Positions 1 to 8,358 of a stretch of DNA of 64,000 bases are shown here, piece after piece. The translations under genes and the position numbers were made by a program. The notes beneath the pieces were generated by a model, which searched no databases, was not told where the DNA came from, and saw nothing but the letters and a program-made list of their open reading frames with translations. This DNA comes from an uncultured Collinsella sp. (lineage in GTDB: Bacteria > Actinomycetota > Coriobacteriia > Coriobacteriales > Coriobacteriaceae): positions 54,696 to 118,695 of the forward strand of contig URMO01000001.1 in NCBI GenBank assembly GCA_900549085.1. Reading direction: 5' to 3'. Numbering within the stretch: the first letter of the stretch is position 1; each line of letters begins with the position of its first letter.

Positions 1-537
1 GCCGGCGTTGCACTCCAGCAGCGTGGCGGCCTGCTCGGGTGTGCAGTCCTTCTGCTCGATGATGCGCTCAATTTGGCCGTCGGCACCCAGCTTGATGCGG
101 CCGTAGCCGAAGGGGTCGGGCGGGGTCATGGTCATGACGGTGCAGGCGAGCTCGCCGGTGGCGACGGTCTGCGCGAACTTGGCGACGGTGTCGGCGGTAA
201 TGAGCGGCAGGTCGCCGTTGAGCACGACGACGGGGCCTTGCGTGATGCCGCAGGCCTCGAGCGCGACCTTGACGGCGTGGCCGGTGCCCAGGCGCTCGGT
301 CTGCTCGACGCACTCGACCTTGGTGGCGCTGTTGGCGTAGGCGCCGTTGATAAGGGCGCGCATCTCGTCGGCGTGGCTGCCGATGACGACCACGACGCGG
401 CTGCAGCCGGCCTTGATGGTGGCGTCGACGATCCACTGGACCATGGGCTTGCCCAGGATCTTGTGCGAAACCTTGCAGTGGTTCGACTTCATGCGGGTGC
501 CCTCGCCGGCGGCGAGGATAATTGCGGTTGCGTCCAT
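1..537 (-). CDS. glmU: Bifunctional UDP-GlcNAc pyrophosphorylase GlmU, N-terminal part
   Basis: Partial gene: the start is inside the window and the 3' end runs off the left edge, leaving 179 codons. The visible part is the uridylyltransferase domain, which makes UDP-GlcNAc from UTP and GlcNAc-1-phosphate for peptidoglycan synthesis in the cytoplasm. The nucleotide-binding signature LAAGEGTRMKS is at residues 8-18, QTERLGTGHAV at 79-89, NGDLPL at 107-112 and YGRI at 145-148, all in the usual order. The start ATG is preceded by AGGAGA at 543-548 (read on the minus strand). The acetyltransferase beta-helix half lies outside the window, so its presence is assumed from the family. It is divergent from the ECF transporter operon. 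Confidence 0.95.
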   Translation of the reverse strand, partial: MDATAIILAAGEGTRMKSNHCKVSHKILGKPMVQWIVDATIKAGCSRVVVVIGSHADEMRALINGAYANSATKVECVEQTERLGTGHAVKVALEACGITQGPVVVLNGDLPLITADTVAKFAQTVATGELACTVMTMTPPDPFGYGRIKLGADGQIERIIEQKDCTPEQAATLLECNAG

Positions 538-721
538 GTGATCTCCTGTTACGTTATAGAGACGTGTGTTTGGAAACGATACACGGCGCAATATGATACC
601 GCAGGCATATGATGAGCGCGTAACGATTGATGCGCGACGGCCGATGCCGCTGCCGCCGGCGTGGTGTTTGCGCTGGTTGTGCATGGCGGCGCCGCTGCGG
701 CGTTGGCGTTTGAGCGAGGGA

Positions 722-1621
722 ATGGGGGTGCCCGTGGATATCATGCGAGAGGAATCGGGCAACGAGCCCGTCGCGGCATTTTCGATGTCGCATCCGGCGG
801 TGCCGGCCCTCTACATGGTGCTGACGTTGGGGCTCACCATGTTCTCGATGCAGCCGGTGCTGATTGCGCTGTCGCTTGCGGGCGGGTTGGCGTACGGGTT
901 TGCGACGCGCGGCGCCGCACGTACGTTGGGGGCGCTTCGCTGGCAGCTGCCGGTGATTTTGATCATTGCGGTGCTCAATCCGCTGTTTAGTGCCTCGGGC
1001 TCGACGGAGCTGTTCCGTATTGGCATGCGCGCGGTGTATCTGGAGAGCATGGTTTACGGCCTGTGCATGGGTGGGCTGTTTGTGGCGAGCGTGCTGTGGT
1101 TTGAGGCGGCGGCATCGATGCTTGGCTACGACAAGGTGCTTGCGCTTTTGGGTAACGCCGCGCCGGTGATCGCGCTTATGATTTCGATGTGTATGCGGCT
1201 TATCCCGCAGTTTTTGCGCCGCGGTCGTACGGTACTGGCGGTGCAGGATGCGATTGATGTGCCGGGGCGCGCGCCGGCCGGCCCCGTGCGTTCGCGTTTG
1301 CGCGCATCGAGTGTGTTGATGGGCTGGGGCATGGAGGATTCGCTGGAGCGCGCCGACGCCATGCGCTCCCGTGGGTGGGGCGCCGCGACGCGTCGCACGA
1401 CGTACGCGCGGTATCGGCTGGGGCGCGGCGATGTTGCCGCGCTGGTGGGGCTTGCGCTGTTTGGTGCCGCCGCGGTGGCGGTGGCATGGACCGCGACAAC
1501 GCAGTATTCGTTTTACCCGCAGCTATCGGCGCCGGCGCCGTGGCTGGGCTATGTCGTATATGCGGCCTGGATGGCGCTGCCCTGTGTGCTGCACGCGATT
1601 GACGAGAAGAGGTTTGGCTGA
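722..1621 (+). CDS. ecfT: ECF transporter transmembrane component EcfT (CbiQ family)
   Basis: Membrane scaffold of an energy-coupling factor importer; it links the ATPase pair to a substrate-binding S component. About five hydrophobic segments are visible. The cytoplasmic coupling region carries the EcfT-type motif ERADAMRSRGWG, the AxxxRG element that docks on the ATPases. The start is uncertain. The same frame is open from 566, but that extension is Arg-rich and unlike the family. ATG 722, GTG 728 (GAGGG at 716-720, spacing 7) and ATG 743 are all possible. The stop overlaps the ATG of the ATPase gene by one base, so the three ECF genes form one operon. Confidence 0.88.
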   Translation: MGVPVDIMREESGNEPVAAFSMSHPAVPALYMVLTLGLTMFSMQPVLIALSLAGGLAYGFATRGAARTLGALRWQLPVILIIAVLNPLFSASGSTELFRIGMRAVYLESMVYGLCMGGLFVASVLWFEAAASMLGYDKVLALLGNAAPVIALMISMCMRLIPQFLRRGRTVLAVQDAIDVPGRAPAGPVRSRLRASSVLMGWGMEDSLERADAMRSRGWGAATRRTTYARYRLGRGDVAALVGLALFGAAAVAVAWTATTQYSFYPQLSAPAPWLGYVVYAAWMALPCVLHAIDEKRFG

Positions 1622-3075
1622 TGGCTCGGTTGGACGGAAGCATGATGGCGGGCATGGCGTGCGGCTCGGATACGCCGGCGATTGAAGTGCGGGGTCTGCG
1701 CTTTGCCTACCCCGGGGCCGAGGCGCCGGTGCTCGACGGGCTCGACTGGTCTGTTCCCCAAGGGGCGTTTGCGTTGCTTGTTGGTGGTACTGGGTCGGGT
1801 AAGTCGACGTTGCTCTCGTTGCTCAAGCCCGAGATTTCGCCGACGGGTGAATGCGCTGGCGAGCTGCGCGTGCTGGGCGAGAGCGTTGCCGACATGGATG
1901 TTCGGGCGTCCGCGGAGCGCGTGGGCTATGTGTTTCAGGACCCCGAGAACCAGATCGTGTGCGAAACCGTGTGGCACGAGATGGCGTTTGGTCTGGAAAA
2001 CTTAGGCATGTCGCGCGACGAGATGCGCCGTCGCGTGGCCGAGACCAGCTATTTCTTTGGGTTGGAGGATTGGCTCCACCGCGATACCGATACGCTTTCG
2101 GGTGGACGCAAACAGCTGCTGTCGCTGGCAGCTGTGCTGGCGTTGCGCCCGCGCGTGCTGCTGCTCGACGAGCCCACGTCTCAGCTTGATCCGGTTGCGG
2201 AGAAGAATTTCCTGCACGCGCTGTTTCGTGTGAATCGCGAGTTGGGCTGCACGGTTGTTGTGGCGACGCATCAGCCGCGCCCAATGCTCGAATACGCGAC
2301 GTGCGCGTACCGGATTGAGGGCGGACGCGTGTGCGAGGTGGTTGACCTAGCGAGTTTGGGTAGTCGCGAGGGACTTTTGGCTTTGGACTCTTGCTGGCGC
2401 GCGCAGGTGGCGGCGACGAGTGCGGCGGCAGCTATTCGCGAGGGCTGGTTTCGCTACGATCGCGCGGGCGGCTGGGTGCTGCGTGGACTCGATGCGGCGT
2501 TTTCGGCTGGCGCGGTGCATGCGGTTGTTGGCGGCAACGGCTGCGGCAAGTCGACAATGCTTTCGGTGCTAGCCAAGACGGTCAAGTTGCAGCGTGGGCA
2601 TATGGAGCGCGGGGCGGCCTCGGCGGCACTGCTGCCTCAGAATCCCAAGGCGTTGCTGGTTGCCGAGACGGTGCGCGACGAGCTGATGGAATGGGCTTCG
2701 ACCTGCGGATATGACGAGGCTGTGGCGCGGGAGCGCGCGGCGAGCCTGGGGCTGTCGGGCCTGGATGGGCGCCACCCGTACGATCTTTCGGGCGGGCAGC
2801 GTCAACTGCTTGCATTGGCAAAACTGCTGCTGATTGGCCCCGAGCTGTTATTGCTCGATGAGCCCACCAAGGGCTTGGACCTGGCTAGCCGTCGCATCAT
2901 CGCCCGCGCCTTGCGTGACCATGCGGAGGCTGGCGGTACCGTCATCATGGCCACGCACGATCTGGATTTTGCCGAGCAGGTTGCCGATGACATTGCCATG
3001 ATGTTCGACGGTGAGATTGCCTGCATGGAGCCGCCGGCCGACTTCTTTGCCGACAACGTGTTTTATAGGGCGTGA
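1621..3075 (+). CDS. ecfA: ECF transporter ATPase, fused EcfA1-EcfA2
   Basis: Two complete ABC ATPase domains in one 484-residue chain, replacing the usual separate EcfA1 and EcfA2. Domain 1: Walker A GGTGSGKST at 55-63, Q-loop FQDPENQ from 105, signature LSGGRKQ at 159-165, Walker B LLLDEPTSQLD at 180-190. Domain 2: GGNGCGKST at 304-312, LSGGQRQ at 389-395, LLLLDEPTKGLD at 409-420. Both sites therefore look competent for ATP hydrolysis at the cytoplasmic face. The first codon overlaps the ecfT stop, and the S-component gene starts 4 bases after this stop. The two halves come from the two EcfA paralogues of the family; fusions of this kind occur in Actinomycetota. Confidence 0.95.
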   Translation: MARLDGSMMAGMACGSDTPAIEVRGLRFAYPGAEAPVLDGLDWSVPQGAFALLVGGTGSGKSTLLSLLKPEISPTGECAGELRVLGESVADMDVRASAERVGYVFQDPENQIVCETVWHEMAFGLENLGMSRDEMRRRVAETSYFFGLEDWLHRDTDTLSGGRKQLLSLAAVLALRPRVLLLDEPTSQLDPVAEKNFLHALFRVNRELGCTVVVATHQPRPMLEYATCAYRIEGGRVCEVVDLASLGSREGLLALDSCWRAQVAATSAAAAIREGWFRYDRAGGWVLRGLDAAFSAGAVHAVVGGNGCGKSTMLSVLAKTVKLQRGHMERGAASAALLPQNPKALLVAETVRDELMEWASTCGYDEAVARERAASLGLSGLDGRHPYDLSGGQRQLLALAKLLLIGPELLLLDEPTKGLDLASRRIIARALRDHAEAGGTVIMATHDLDFAEQVADDIAMMFDGEIACMEPPADFFADNVFYRA

Positions 3076-3079
3076 TGGG

Positions 3080-3793
3080 ATGACGGATTATCGCGTCGCG
3101 CGCCTACTCGCAAAACTGGAGATCCCGCTGCTGCTGGCGGTGCCAGCGGTGATGGCTGCGGCGTTGCTAGCGGGCGTTGAGCAGGCGGCGCTCGCCATGC
3201 TTGTCGTGGTGGCGCTGGTGCTTGCGCTGTTCTTCGCGGGTTACGAGACGTCGCGACCGGGCCTTCGCCAGATTATGCCCACGCTGGTGTTGGCGGCGCT
3301 GGCCGCGGCGGGCCGCATCTTGTTCGGCCCCATTCCCGACTTTAAACCCGTGAGCGCCATCGCTATTATCGCGGGGGCGACGTTGGGCCGACGCAACGGC
3401 TTCATGGTCGGTGCGCTGGCGGCGCTGACCAGCAACTTCTTTTTTGGGCAGGGCATGTGGACGCCGTGGCAGATGTATGCCTGGGGTCTGGTTGGCTATG
3501 TTGGCGGCGCGCTGGCGCATGCGGGCGCTTTTGATCGCGCCGATGGCACCGTGCGCATGCCGGCGCTGCTGACCTACGGCTTTGCGTCGGGCCTGCTCTA
3601 TGGAGTTGTAATCAACGCCTACGACATCATCGGTTTTGTGCAGCCGCTCACGTGGGCGGGCGCCGTGGCGCGTCTTGCCACGGCGGTGCCGTTCGATATC
3701 ACGCACGGCCTTGCGACCTGCGTGTTCTTGGCCGCCCTGTATAAGCCCTGGTGTCGACGGATCAACCGAGTCGTCGTGAAATACGGGCTGTAG
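3080..3793 (+). CDS. ECF transporter S component (substrate unknown)
   Basis: A 237-residue integral membrane protein with about six hydrophobic helices and a loop reading NFFFGQGMWTPWQM, a hallmark of ECF S components of the riboflavin/cobalamin-like families. It captures the vitamin or metal and hands it to EcfT-A. The start is ATG 3080, just after the ecfA stop at 3073-3075; an in-frame ATG at 3011 would overlap ecfA and give a non-family N-terminus. The gene is the last in the ecfT-ecfA-S operon. The substrate cannot be read from sequence. The nearby folate, pantothenate and biotin-like genes hint at a vitamin, but they are not in the same transcription unit. Confidence 0.85.
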   Translation: MTDYRVARLLAKLEIPLLLAVPAVMAAALLAGVEQAALAMLVVVALVLALFFAGYETSRPGLRQIMPTLVLAALAAAGRILFGPIPDFKPVSAIAIIAGATLGRRNGFMVGALAALTSNFFFGQGMWTPWQMYAWGLVGYVGGALAHAGAFDRADGTVRMPALLTYGFASGLLYGVVINAYDIIGFVQPLTWAGAVARLATAVPFDITHGLATCVFLAALYKPWCRRINRVVVKYGL

Positions 3794-3817
3794 GGCATTT
3801 CGCGTTCCCTCACGAAC

Positions 3818-3880
3818 TTGCGGTGGAATAGTTCTCGTTTTTGGCTGTTTGGGGCCGAAGCAGGAACTATTCCACCGCAA
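3818..3880. repeat. Long palindrome between convergent genes, possible terminator
   Basis: A perfect 17-bp inverted repeat (TTGCGGTGGAATAGTTC at 3818-3834, complement at 3864-3880) around a 29-base loop containing TCGTTTTTGGC. It lies between the S-component gene and the convergent xth gene, so it could end transcription both ways, although neither side has a T-tract. A second hairpin with the same GAATAG core is at 8263-8313. Confidence 0.7.
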
Positions 3881-3901
3881 CTTATAGGGGGACGAGGTCA
3901 G

Positions 3902-3934
3902 ATGATCCCTTTTCCTCCGTCCCCAGGGGATCAG
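3902..3934 (-). repeat. Dispersed intergenic repeat, copy 1
   Basis: On the minus strand this reads CTGATCCC, two variable bases, then GGGGACGGAGGAAAA, one variable base, then GGATCAT. A close copy is at 34543-34575 on the plus strand. Outer bases TGATCC/GGATCA form a short inverted repeat. No coding potential. Confidence 0.6.
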
Positions 3935-3939
3935 TTGGG

Positions 3940-4758
3940 CTAGAGCGCTAGGGTGAGGGTGACGGGACAGTGGTCGCTGCCAAAGATGTCGCCGCGGATG
4001 CCGGTGTCGCGCACATTGCCGGCGATTGCGTCGCTCACCAGGAAGTAATCGATGCGCCAGCCGGCGTTGTTCTTGCGGGCATTAAAGCGATAGCTCCACC
4101 AGCTGTAGACGCCCTCGACGTCGGGGTTTGCCGCGCGCCAGGTATCGGTAAAACCGGCGTCGAGCAGCTCGGTAAACTTACCGCGCTCTTCGTCCGAAAA
4201 GCCGGCGTTGCCGCGGTTGGACTTGGGATTCTTAAGGTCGATTTCCTCGTGCGCCACGTTAAAGTCGCCGCAGGTTACGACGGGCTTGCCGGTCTCGCGC
4301 TCAAGCGCGCTCAAAAAGCCGCGATAGGCATCGTCCCAGGCCATGCGTACATCGATGCGCGCGAGCTCATTTTGGGCGTTAGGCGTGTAGACATCCACAA
4401 ACCAAAACTTGTCGAACTCGAGCGCGCAGACGCGGCCCTCGGTTGCGGCCTGGGCGACGAGCTCGGTCGCTTCGCCCTCGCTAGCGTAGGGTAGCAGCGC
4501 ATCGGCGTGCAGCGTGCGCAGCGGTTCCTGGCGGCTAAAGACCGCAGTACCCGAATAACCTTTACGCTCGGCGTAGCTCCAGGTTTGGTGATAACCGGGC
4601 AGGTCGATATCGACCTGGCCCTCTTGCAGCTTGGTCTCCTGGAGCGCCAGAATATCGACGTCGAGTTCTTGCGCGATCTGGACAAAGCTCGGGTCCTTTT
4701 TGAGCACGGCGCGCAGGCCGTTGACGTTCCACGAGGCGAAAGTGTAAGTCTGAGGCAT
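3940..4758 (-). CDS. xth: Exodeoxyribonuclease III (AP endonuclease)
   Basis: A 272-residue endonuclease/exonuclease/phosphatase-fold enzyme of the ExoIII/ExoA family. It cuts DNA 5' of abasic sites in base excision repair and removes 3' blocking groups. Family motifs are complete: SWNVNGLR at the N-terminus (Asn11), QETK with the metal-binding Glu41, GDFNVAHEEIDL in the middle, and the C-terminal GSDHCPV with the catalytic Asp-His pair. Length is normal. AAAGGA lies just upstream of the ATG. It is a single gene, divergent from the SIR2 gene about 140 bp away and convergent with the ECF operon. Confidence 0.96.
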   Translation of the reverse strand: MPQTYTFASWNVNGLRAVLKKDPSFVQIAQELDVDILALQETKLQEGQVDIDLPGYHQTWSYAERKGYSGTAVFSRQEPLRTLHADALLPYASEGEATELVAQAATEGRVCALEFDKFWFVDVYTPNAQNELARIDVRMAWDDAYRGFLSALERETGKPVVTCGDFNVAHEEIDLKNPKSNRGNAGFSDEERGKFTELLDAGFTDTWRAANPDVEGVYSWWSYRFNARKNNAGWRIDYFLVSDAIAGNVRDTGIRGDIFGSDHCPVTLTLAL

Positions 4759-4894
4759 GGTGTCCTTTCGACGGGGTTGGCAGGCTTAAGATTAGCGCAA
4801 CAGGGGCGGTGGTGGGCTCCGCGCGTGCCGACTCAAAGGCCGCATGCTGGGACATCGCCCGACGCTGCCCGACCAACAAGGACGGAGGACTCAT

Positions 4895-5647
4895 ATGACG
4901 CAGGCGATATCGGACCCCAAGCAGGCCTCCGCCGCACTGGTGGAGCTGTTCGGTACCCACAAGCGTGTGGTGTTCTTTGGCGGCGCCGGTGTTTCCACGG
5001 CGAGCGGCATCCCCGATTTCCGCAGCGTGGACGGCCTGTATCACCAGCAGTTTGCCTACCCGCCCGAGACTATGCTCTCGCATAGCTTTTTCGAGGCGCA
5101 TCCGGCCGAGTTTTTCGACTTCTACCGCACCAAGATGATCGCGCTTGGCGCCAAGCCCAACCGCTGCCACACCAAGCTGGCCGAGCTGGAGCGCGCCGGC
5201 AAGCTAAATGCCGTGGTGACGCAAAATATCGATGGCCTGCATCAGATGGCCGGCTCGCAGCGCGTGTTCGAGCTGCACGGCTCGGTCCATCGCAACATTT
5301 GCCAGTCGTGCGGCGCGGTCTATAGCGCCGAGTGGATTTGCTCGCGCGCGCACCAGGACGCCGCGGGCGTGCCCGTGTGTGCTGCGTGCGGTGGGCGCAG
5401 CAAGCCCGATGTGGTGCTCTACGAGGAGCCGCTCGACGAGCACGTGCTGACCGGCGCCGTTGCCGCCATCGCCGCGGCCGATGCCCTCATTGTGGGCGGG
5501 ACCTCGCTCGTGGTGTATCCGGCGGCGGGCCTTACGCGTTACTTTACCGGCGATACGCTGGCCATTTGCAATCTTGCTCCCACCGATCAGGATGCAAATG
5601 CCGACCTGCTGATTTCTTGCGACATCGCGGCCGCGTTTGCGTTCTAG
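4895..5647 (+). CDS. cobB: NAD-dependent protein deacylase, SIR2 family
   Basis: A 250-residue sirtuin that removes acyl groups from lysines using NAD+, releasing nicotinamide and O-acyl-ADP-ribose. The NAD-binding segment GAGVSTASGIPDFRS is at 30-44, QNID at 110-113 and the catalytic His128 in ELHGS. Four zinc cysteines follow as two CxxC pairs (136/139 and 162/165). The start ATG 4895 is chosen because GGAGG at 4884-4888 sits 6 bases upstream; an open extension back to 4844 has no such signal. It is followed by the folP-folK fusion in the same direction, with a possible separate promoter between them. Confidence 0.95.
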   Translation: MTQAISDPKQASAALVELFGTHKRVVFFGGAGVSTASGIPDFRSVDGLYHQQFAYPPETMLSHSFFEAHPAEFFDFYRTKMIALGAKPNRCHTKLAELERAGKLNAVVTQNIDGLHQMAGSQRVFELHGSVHRNICQSCGAVYSAEWICSRAHQDAAGVPVCAACGGRSKPDVVLYEEPLDEHVLTGAVAAIAAADALIVGGTSLVVYPAAGLTRYFTGDTLAICNLAPTDQDANADLLISCDIAAAFAF

Positions 5648-5661
5648 CCCGTGTGCGCGGA

Positions 5662-5667
5662 TACAAT
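5662..5667 (+). promoter_or_regulatory. Possible -10 box for folP-folK
   Basis: TACAAT followed by AGA, about 75 bases upstream of the folP-folK start codon. No convincing -35 hexamer is seen at 17 bases, so this is tentative. Confidence 0.3.
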
Positions 5668-5741
5668 AGAAAGACTGATTGCAAAGCGACCCCGCCGCCT
5701 GTGCCCGAGCGCGGCGACGTGGGCATTTTAGGAGGATGTTC

Positions 5742-7469
5742 ATGGCGAACGACAGCAAGACATGGCGGTGCGGAAAGTACGAGCTCAGCTTTGACCGTCC
5801 GCGCATCATGGGCGTCCTCAACGTGACGCCCGATTCGTTTAGCGACGGCGGGGAGCACTTCGACCCGGATGCCGCCATCGAGTACGGCCTGGCGATGCTC
5901 GACGCCGGTGCTGACATCATCGACGTGGGCGGCGAGTCCACGCGCCCTGGTTTTACCCCGGTCAACCCCGACGAGGAGGCTCGCCGCGTGCTGCCCGTGG
6001 TGCGCGCGCTGGCCAAAGAGGGCGCTATCGTCTCGATCGACACGCGCCACGTGGCGGTTGCCAAGGCTGCCGTGCGCTGCGGCGCCTCGATCGTCAACGA
6101 CGTGACGGGCTTCACCGACCCCAAGATGGTCGAGTTTGTCGCGACGAGCACCTGCGGCGTCATCGTGATGCACGCCGGCGAGGTCGCGGCGCCCACGCGC
6201 ACGCATGCAACGGTGCAGCTCGATACCTCGGCCGCGGCGTTTGTTGCCGAGAAGGCGCGCGAGGCGGCCGCCGAGGCTGCGCGCGAGGCCGAGAAGCCTG
6301 CCCGCCGTCGCCGTGGCAAGCTGCTAGGCGAGCCCAAGACGGAGGCCAAGCTGCCGGGAGGCGTGGTGCAGCCCTCGTTGCCGTTTGGCGATCCGGAACC
6401 CGCGCCCGAGCCCACGGACGAGCAGAAGCAGGAGACGCTGGCCGCCGAAGAGACCGCCCCTGTCGCCGAGGCCGCCACGACCCCTGAGCCCGCGCCGGAG
6501 CCGAATGACCACCTGGCAGCCATGATGCGCCGCAGCGCCCGCCGCGAGGAGGCCTACGTGCCCACCTCTCAGCTCCGCCGCTTCACCCTGCCCGATTCGG
6601 CGCCCATCATGCGCCGCGTCATGGGCTTTCTGTCCGACCAGGCCCGCACGCTCATCCATGCCGGCGTGTCGCGCGACCGCATCTGCATCGATCCGGGCCC
6701 GGGCTTTGGCAAGACGGCCAACGAGGATATCGTCATCCAGCGCGAGACCGCCAAGATGGCGTCGCTGGGCTACCCGCTCATGTGCGCCGTGTCGCGCAAG
6801 CGTTTTGTGGGCGCTGTCTCGGGCGTGACCGAGGCCGCCGCGCGCGATGCCGCCACGTTTGGCGTGTGCCTGGGCGCTATCCAGGCCGGTGCCAACATCG
6901 TGCGCGTGCACGACGTTACCGGCTTTGCGCAGTTCCTGAACGGTTACTGGGCTGTCGCCAAGCCGCAACCGCGCCGTGCGTTTGTGGCTGTGGGCTCCAA
7001 TCTGGGGCATCGTTGCGACAACATTCGCGCCGCGCGCGACATGATTGCCGAGATTCCGCTCACCTGCGTGTCCAACTGCTCGCGCATCTACGAGAGCGAG
7101 CCGGCCTACGAGACGCGCCAGGATGCGTTTGCCAACGCCGTCATCGAGATCAAGACCGAGCTGGCGCCGCTGGTGCTGCTCGACGAGCTTATGAAGATCG
7201 AGGCTGAGCTGGGGCGCGACCGCTCCAAGAAGGCCAAGGTCAACGGTCCGCGCACCATCGACCTGGACCTGCTGTGGATGGACGGCGAGATCCATGGCGG
7301 CAAAAAGCTGCGCCTGCCGCATCCGCTCATTGGCGAGCGCGACTTTGTACTGGTGCCGCTCGAGGATCTGATGCACGACCCGGCGCGGTTCTTCCGCTAC
7401 AACGGCGTCGAGGTCAAGGAGCCCGAGGACCGCGTAGGCCATATCGTGGGCGAATTGGGGCGTATGTAG
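5742..7469 (+). CDS. folPK: Dihydropteroate synthase / HPPK fusion with internal low-complexity insert
   Basis: A 575-residue bifunctional folate enzyme. Residues about 20-405 are dihydropteroate synthase, which joins pABA to hydroxymethyl-dihydropterin diphosphate: IMGVLNVTPDSFSDGG at 22-37, DVGGESTRPG at 61-70, DPGPGFGKT at 317-325, SRKRF at 351-355. Residues about 411-575 are 6-hydroxymethyl-7,8-dihydropterin pyrophosphokinase, which makes that diphosphate (VAVGSN near 415; NGPRTIDLDLL). The barrel is interrupted at about 147-287 by an Ala/Glu/Pro-rich stretch absent from standard DHPS, placed just after strand VIVMH. The start ATG has GGAGG at 5731-5735. The next gene begins immediately after the stop, so they are co-transcribed. 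Confidence 0.93.
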   Translation: MANDSKTWRCGKYELSFDRPRIMGVLNVTPDSFSDGGEHFDPDAAIEYGLAMLDAGADIIDVGGESTRPGFTPVNPDEEARRVLPVVRALAKEGAIVSIDTRHVAVAKAAVRCGASIVNDVTGFTDPKMVEFVATSTCGVIVMHAGEVAAPTRTHATVQLDTSAAAFVAEKAREAAAEAAREAEKPARRRRGKLLGEPKTEAKLPGGVVQPSLPFGDPEPAPEPTDEQKQETLAAEETAPVAEAATTPEPAPEPNDHLAAMMRRSARREEAYVPTSQLRRFTLPDSAPIMRRVMGFLSDQARTLIHAGVSRDRICIDPGPGFGKTANEDIVIQRETAKMASLGYPLMCAVSRKRFVGAVSGVTEAAARDAATFGVCLGAIQAGANIVRVHDVTGFAQFLNGYWAVAKPQPRRAFVAVGSNLGHRCDNIRAARDMIAEIPLTCVSNCSRIYESEPAYETRQDAFANAVIEIKTELAPLVLLDELMKIEAELGRDRSKKAKVNGPRTIDLDLLWMDGEIHGGKKLRLPHPLIGERDFVLVPLEDLMHDPARFFRYNGVEVKEPEDRVGHIVGELGRM

Positions 7470-8171
7470 ATGATTGAGATGAATGTTGTAACCGCCGGCA
7501 CCGAGCTTGACGCCGCGCGCGACGCGGGCCGCGAGGGTGTGTCTGCGGGCTGGTGCGCTTGGAGCGCGGGCGAGGCGTCGTTGACGTTTTCGCTGGTCGT
7601 GCGCCCGGACGTGAATATGCATGCCTTCCACGGCCTGCCGTTTGTGGCGGCGATGGGTATGATGGACGCGCTCGTGGGCACGGCGTCGACGCCGGGGCTG
7701 GGCCTTGCCGGCAAGGTGGGCATTCAATGGCCGAGCGACATTGTGTGCGGCGCGCCCACGTTTGAGACGTCGTTTGCGCGCGTCGCCGTCAACGGCGGCG
7801 CCGGTGCTGCGGGCATGTTCGGTGCCGTGACGGTGGATATTGAACGTTCGGCGCTGAGCGAGCTTGGTGTGGATGTGGCTGACGAAGCGCTGGTCGAGGC
7901 GCTGGCCGCCGCCGTGCTGACCCGTGTGGACGCCTGGGCGGCTGTTGCCAACACGCCGCAGGGCGCCGCAGGGCCGCTGGCCCCCGTGCTGGGCGAGTAC
8001 TTCGACATGGTGCCGCTGCTGGGCCGCCAAGTTGCGGCGGTGTCGCCCAACGGCCTGCCGCTTGCGGTCGGTGTGTTTGCGGGCCTGGACATCTGGGGCC
8101 GCGCGACTATCAAGACCGATGTCGGCGAGCAGGAGTTTCCGCCCGAGGCCGTGCGCATTCGCGGGCTGTAA
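7470..8171 (+). CDS. Biotin-protein-ligase-like protein, degenerate active site
   Basis: A 233-residue protein resembling the catalytic and C-terminal domains of BirA/biotin protein ligase. SLVVRP followed by a helical stretch and then IQWPSDIV matches the ligase strand KWPNDI, and the last ~40 residues resemble the small C-terminal domain (GRATIKT...FPPEAVRI). It differs at key points: the Lys of KWPND is Gln, the KxAGI lysine segment is replaced by an Ala/Gly-rich stretch, and no GRGRxGR biotinyl-AMP loop is visible. Biotin transfer is therefore doubtful. It could be a ligase-fold protein with another substrate or a scaffold. It is translationally adjacent to folP-folK and followed by a hairpin terminator. 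Confidence 0.55.
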   Translation: MIEMNVVTAGTELDAARDAGREGVSAGWCAWSAGEASLTFSLVVRPDVNMHAFHGLPFVAAMGMMDALVGTASTPGLGLAGKVGIQWPSDIVCGAPTFETSFARVAVNGGAGAAGMFGAVTVDIERSALSELGVDVADEALVEALAAAVLTRVDAWAAVANTPQGAAGPLAPVLGEYFDMVPLLGRQVAAVSPNGLPLAVGVFAGLDIWGRATIKTDVGEQEFPPEAVRIRGL

Positions 8172-8206
8172 CGCGAGGCGCCAGCGCTCAAAGATAACGA
8201 TGACAC

Positions 8207-8239
8207 AAGGCCCTCCTCGGCTGTGCTGGGGAGGGCCTT
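8207..8239. terminator. Rho-independent terminator-like hairpin
   Basis: Inverted repeat AAGGCCCTCC (8207-8216) and GGAGGGCCTT (8230-8239), 13-base loop. It lies between convergent genes: the biotin-ligase-like gene and coaX. Confidence 0.75.
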
Positions 8240-8262
8240 CGCGTGACTGCAGGGCGGCATCT

Positions 8263-8313
8263 CGGTCCTATTCCTCAAAACTGAAAAATTTTCGTTTTTG
8301 AGGAATAGGACCG
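8263..8313. repeat. Second long palindrome, GAATAG-core hairpin
   Basis: Perfect 18-bp inverted repeat, CGGTCCTATTCCTCAAAA at 8263-8280 and its complement at 8296-8313, with a 15-base loop. It shares the GAATAG core and a TCGTTTTTG segment with the palindrome at 3818-3880 but has different arms. It is a possible bidirectional terminator together with 8207-8239. Confidence 0.65.
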
Positions 8314-8358
8314 ATGCGTTGCCTAGTTCGCCGCTCGCGCTCGACTTTAGCCCCCGTC

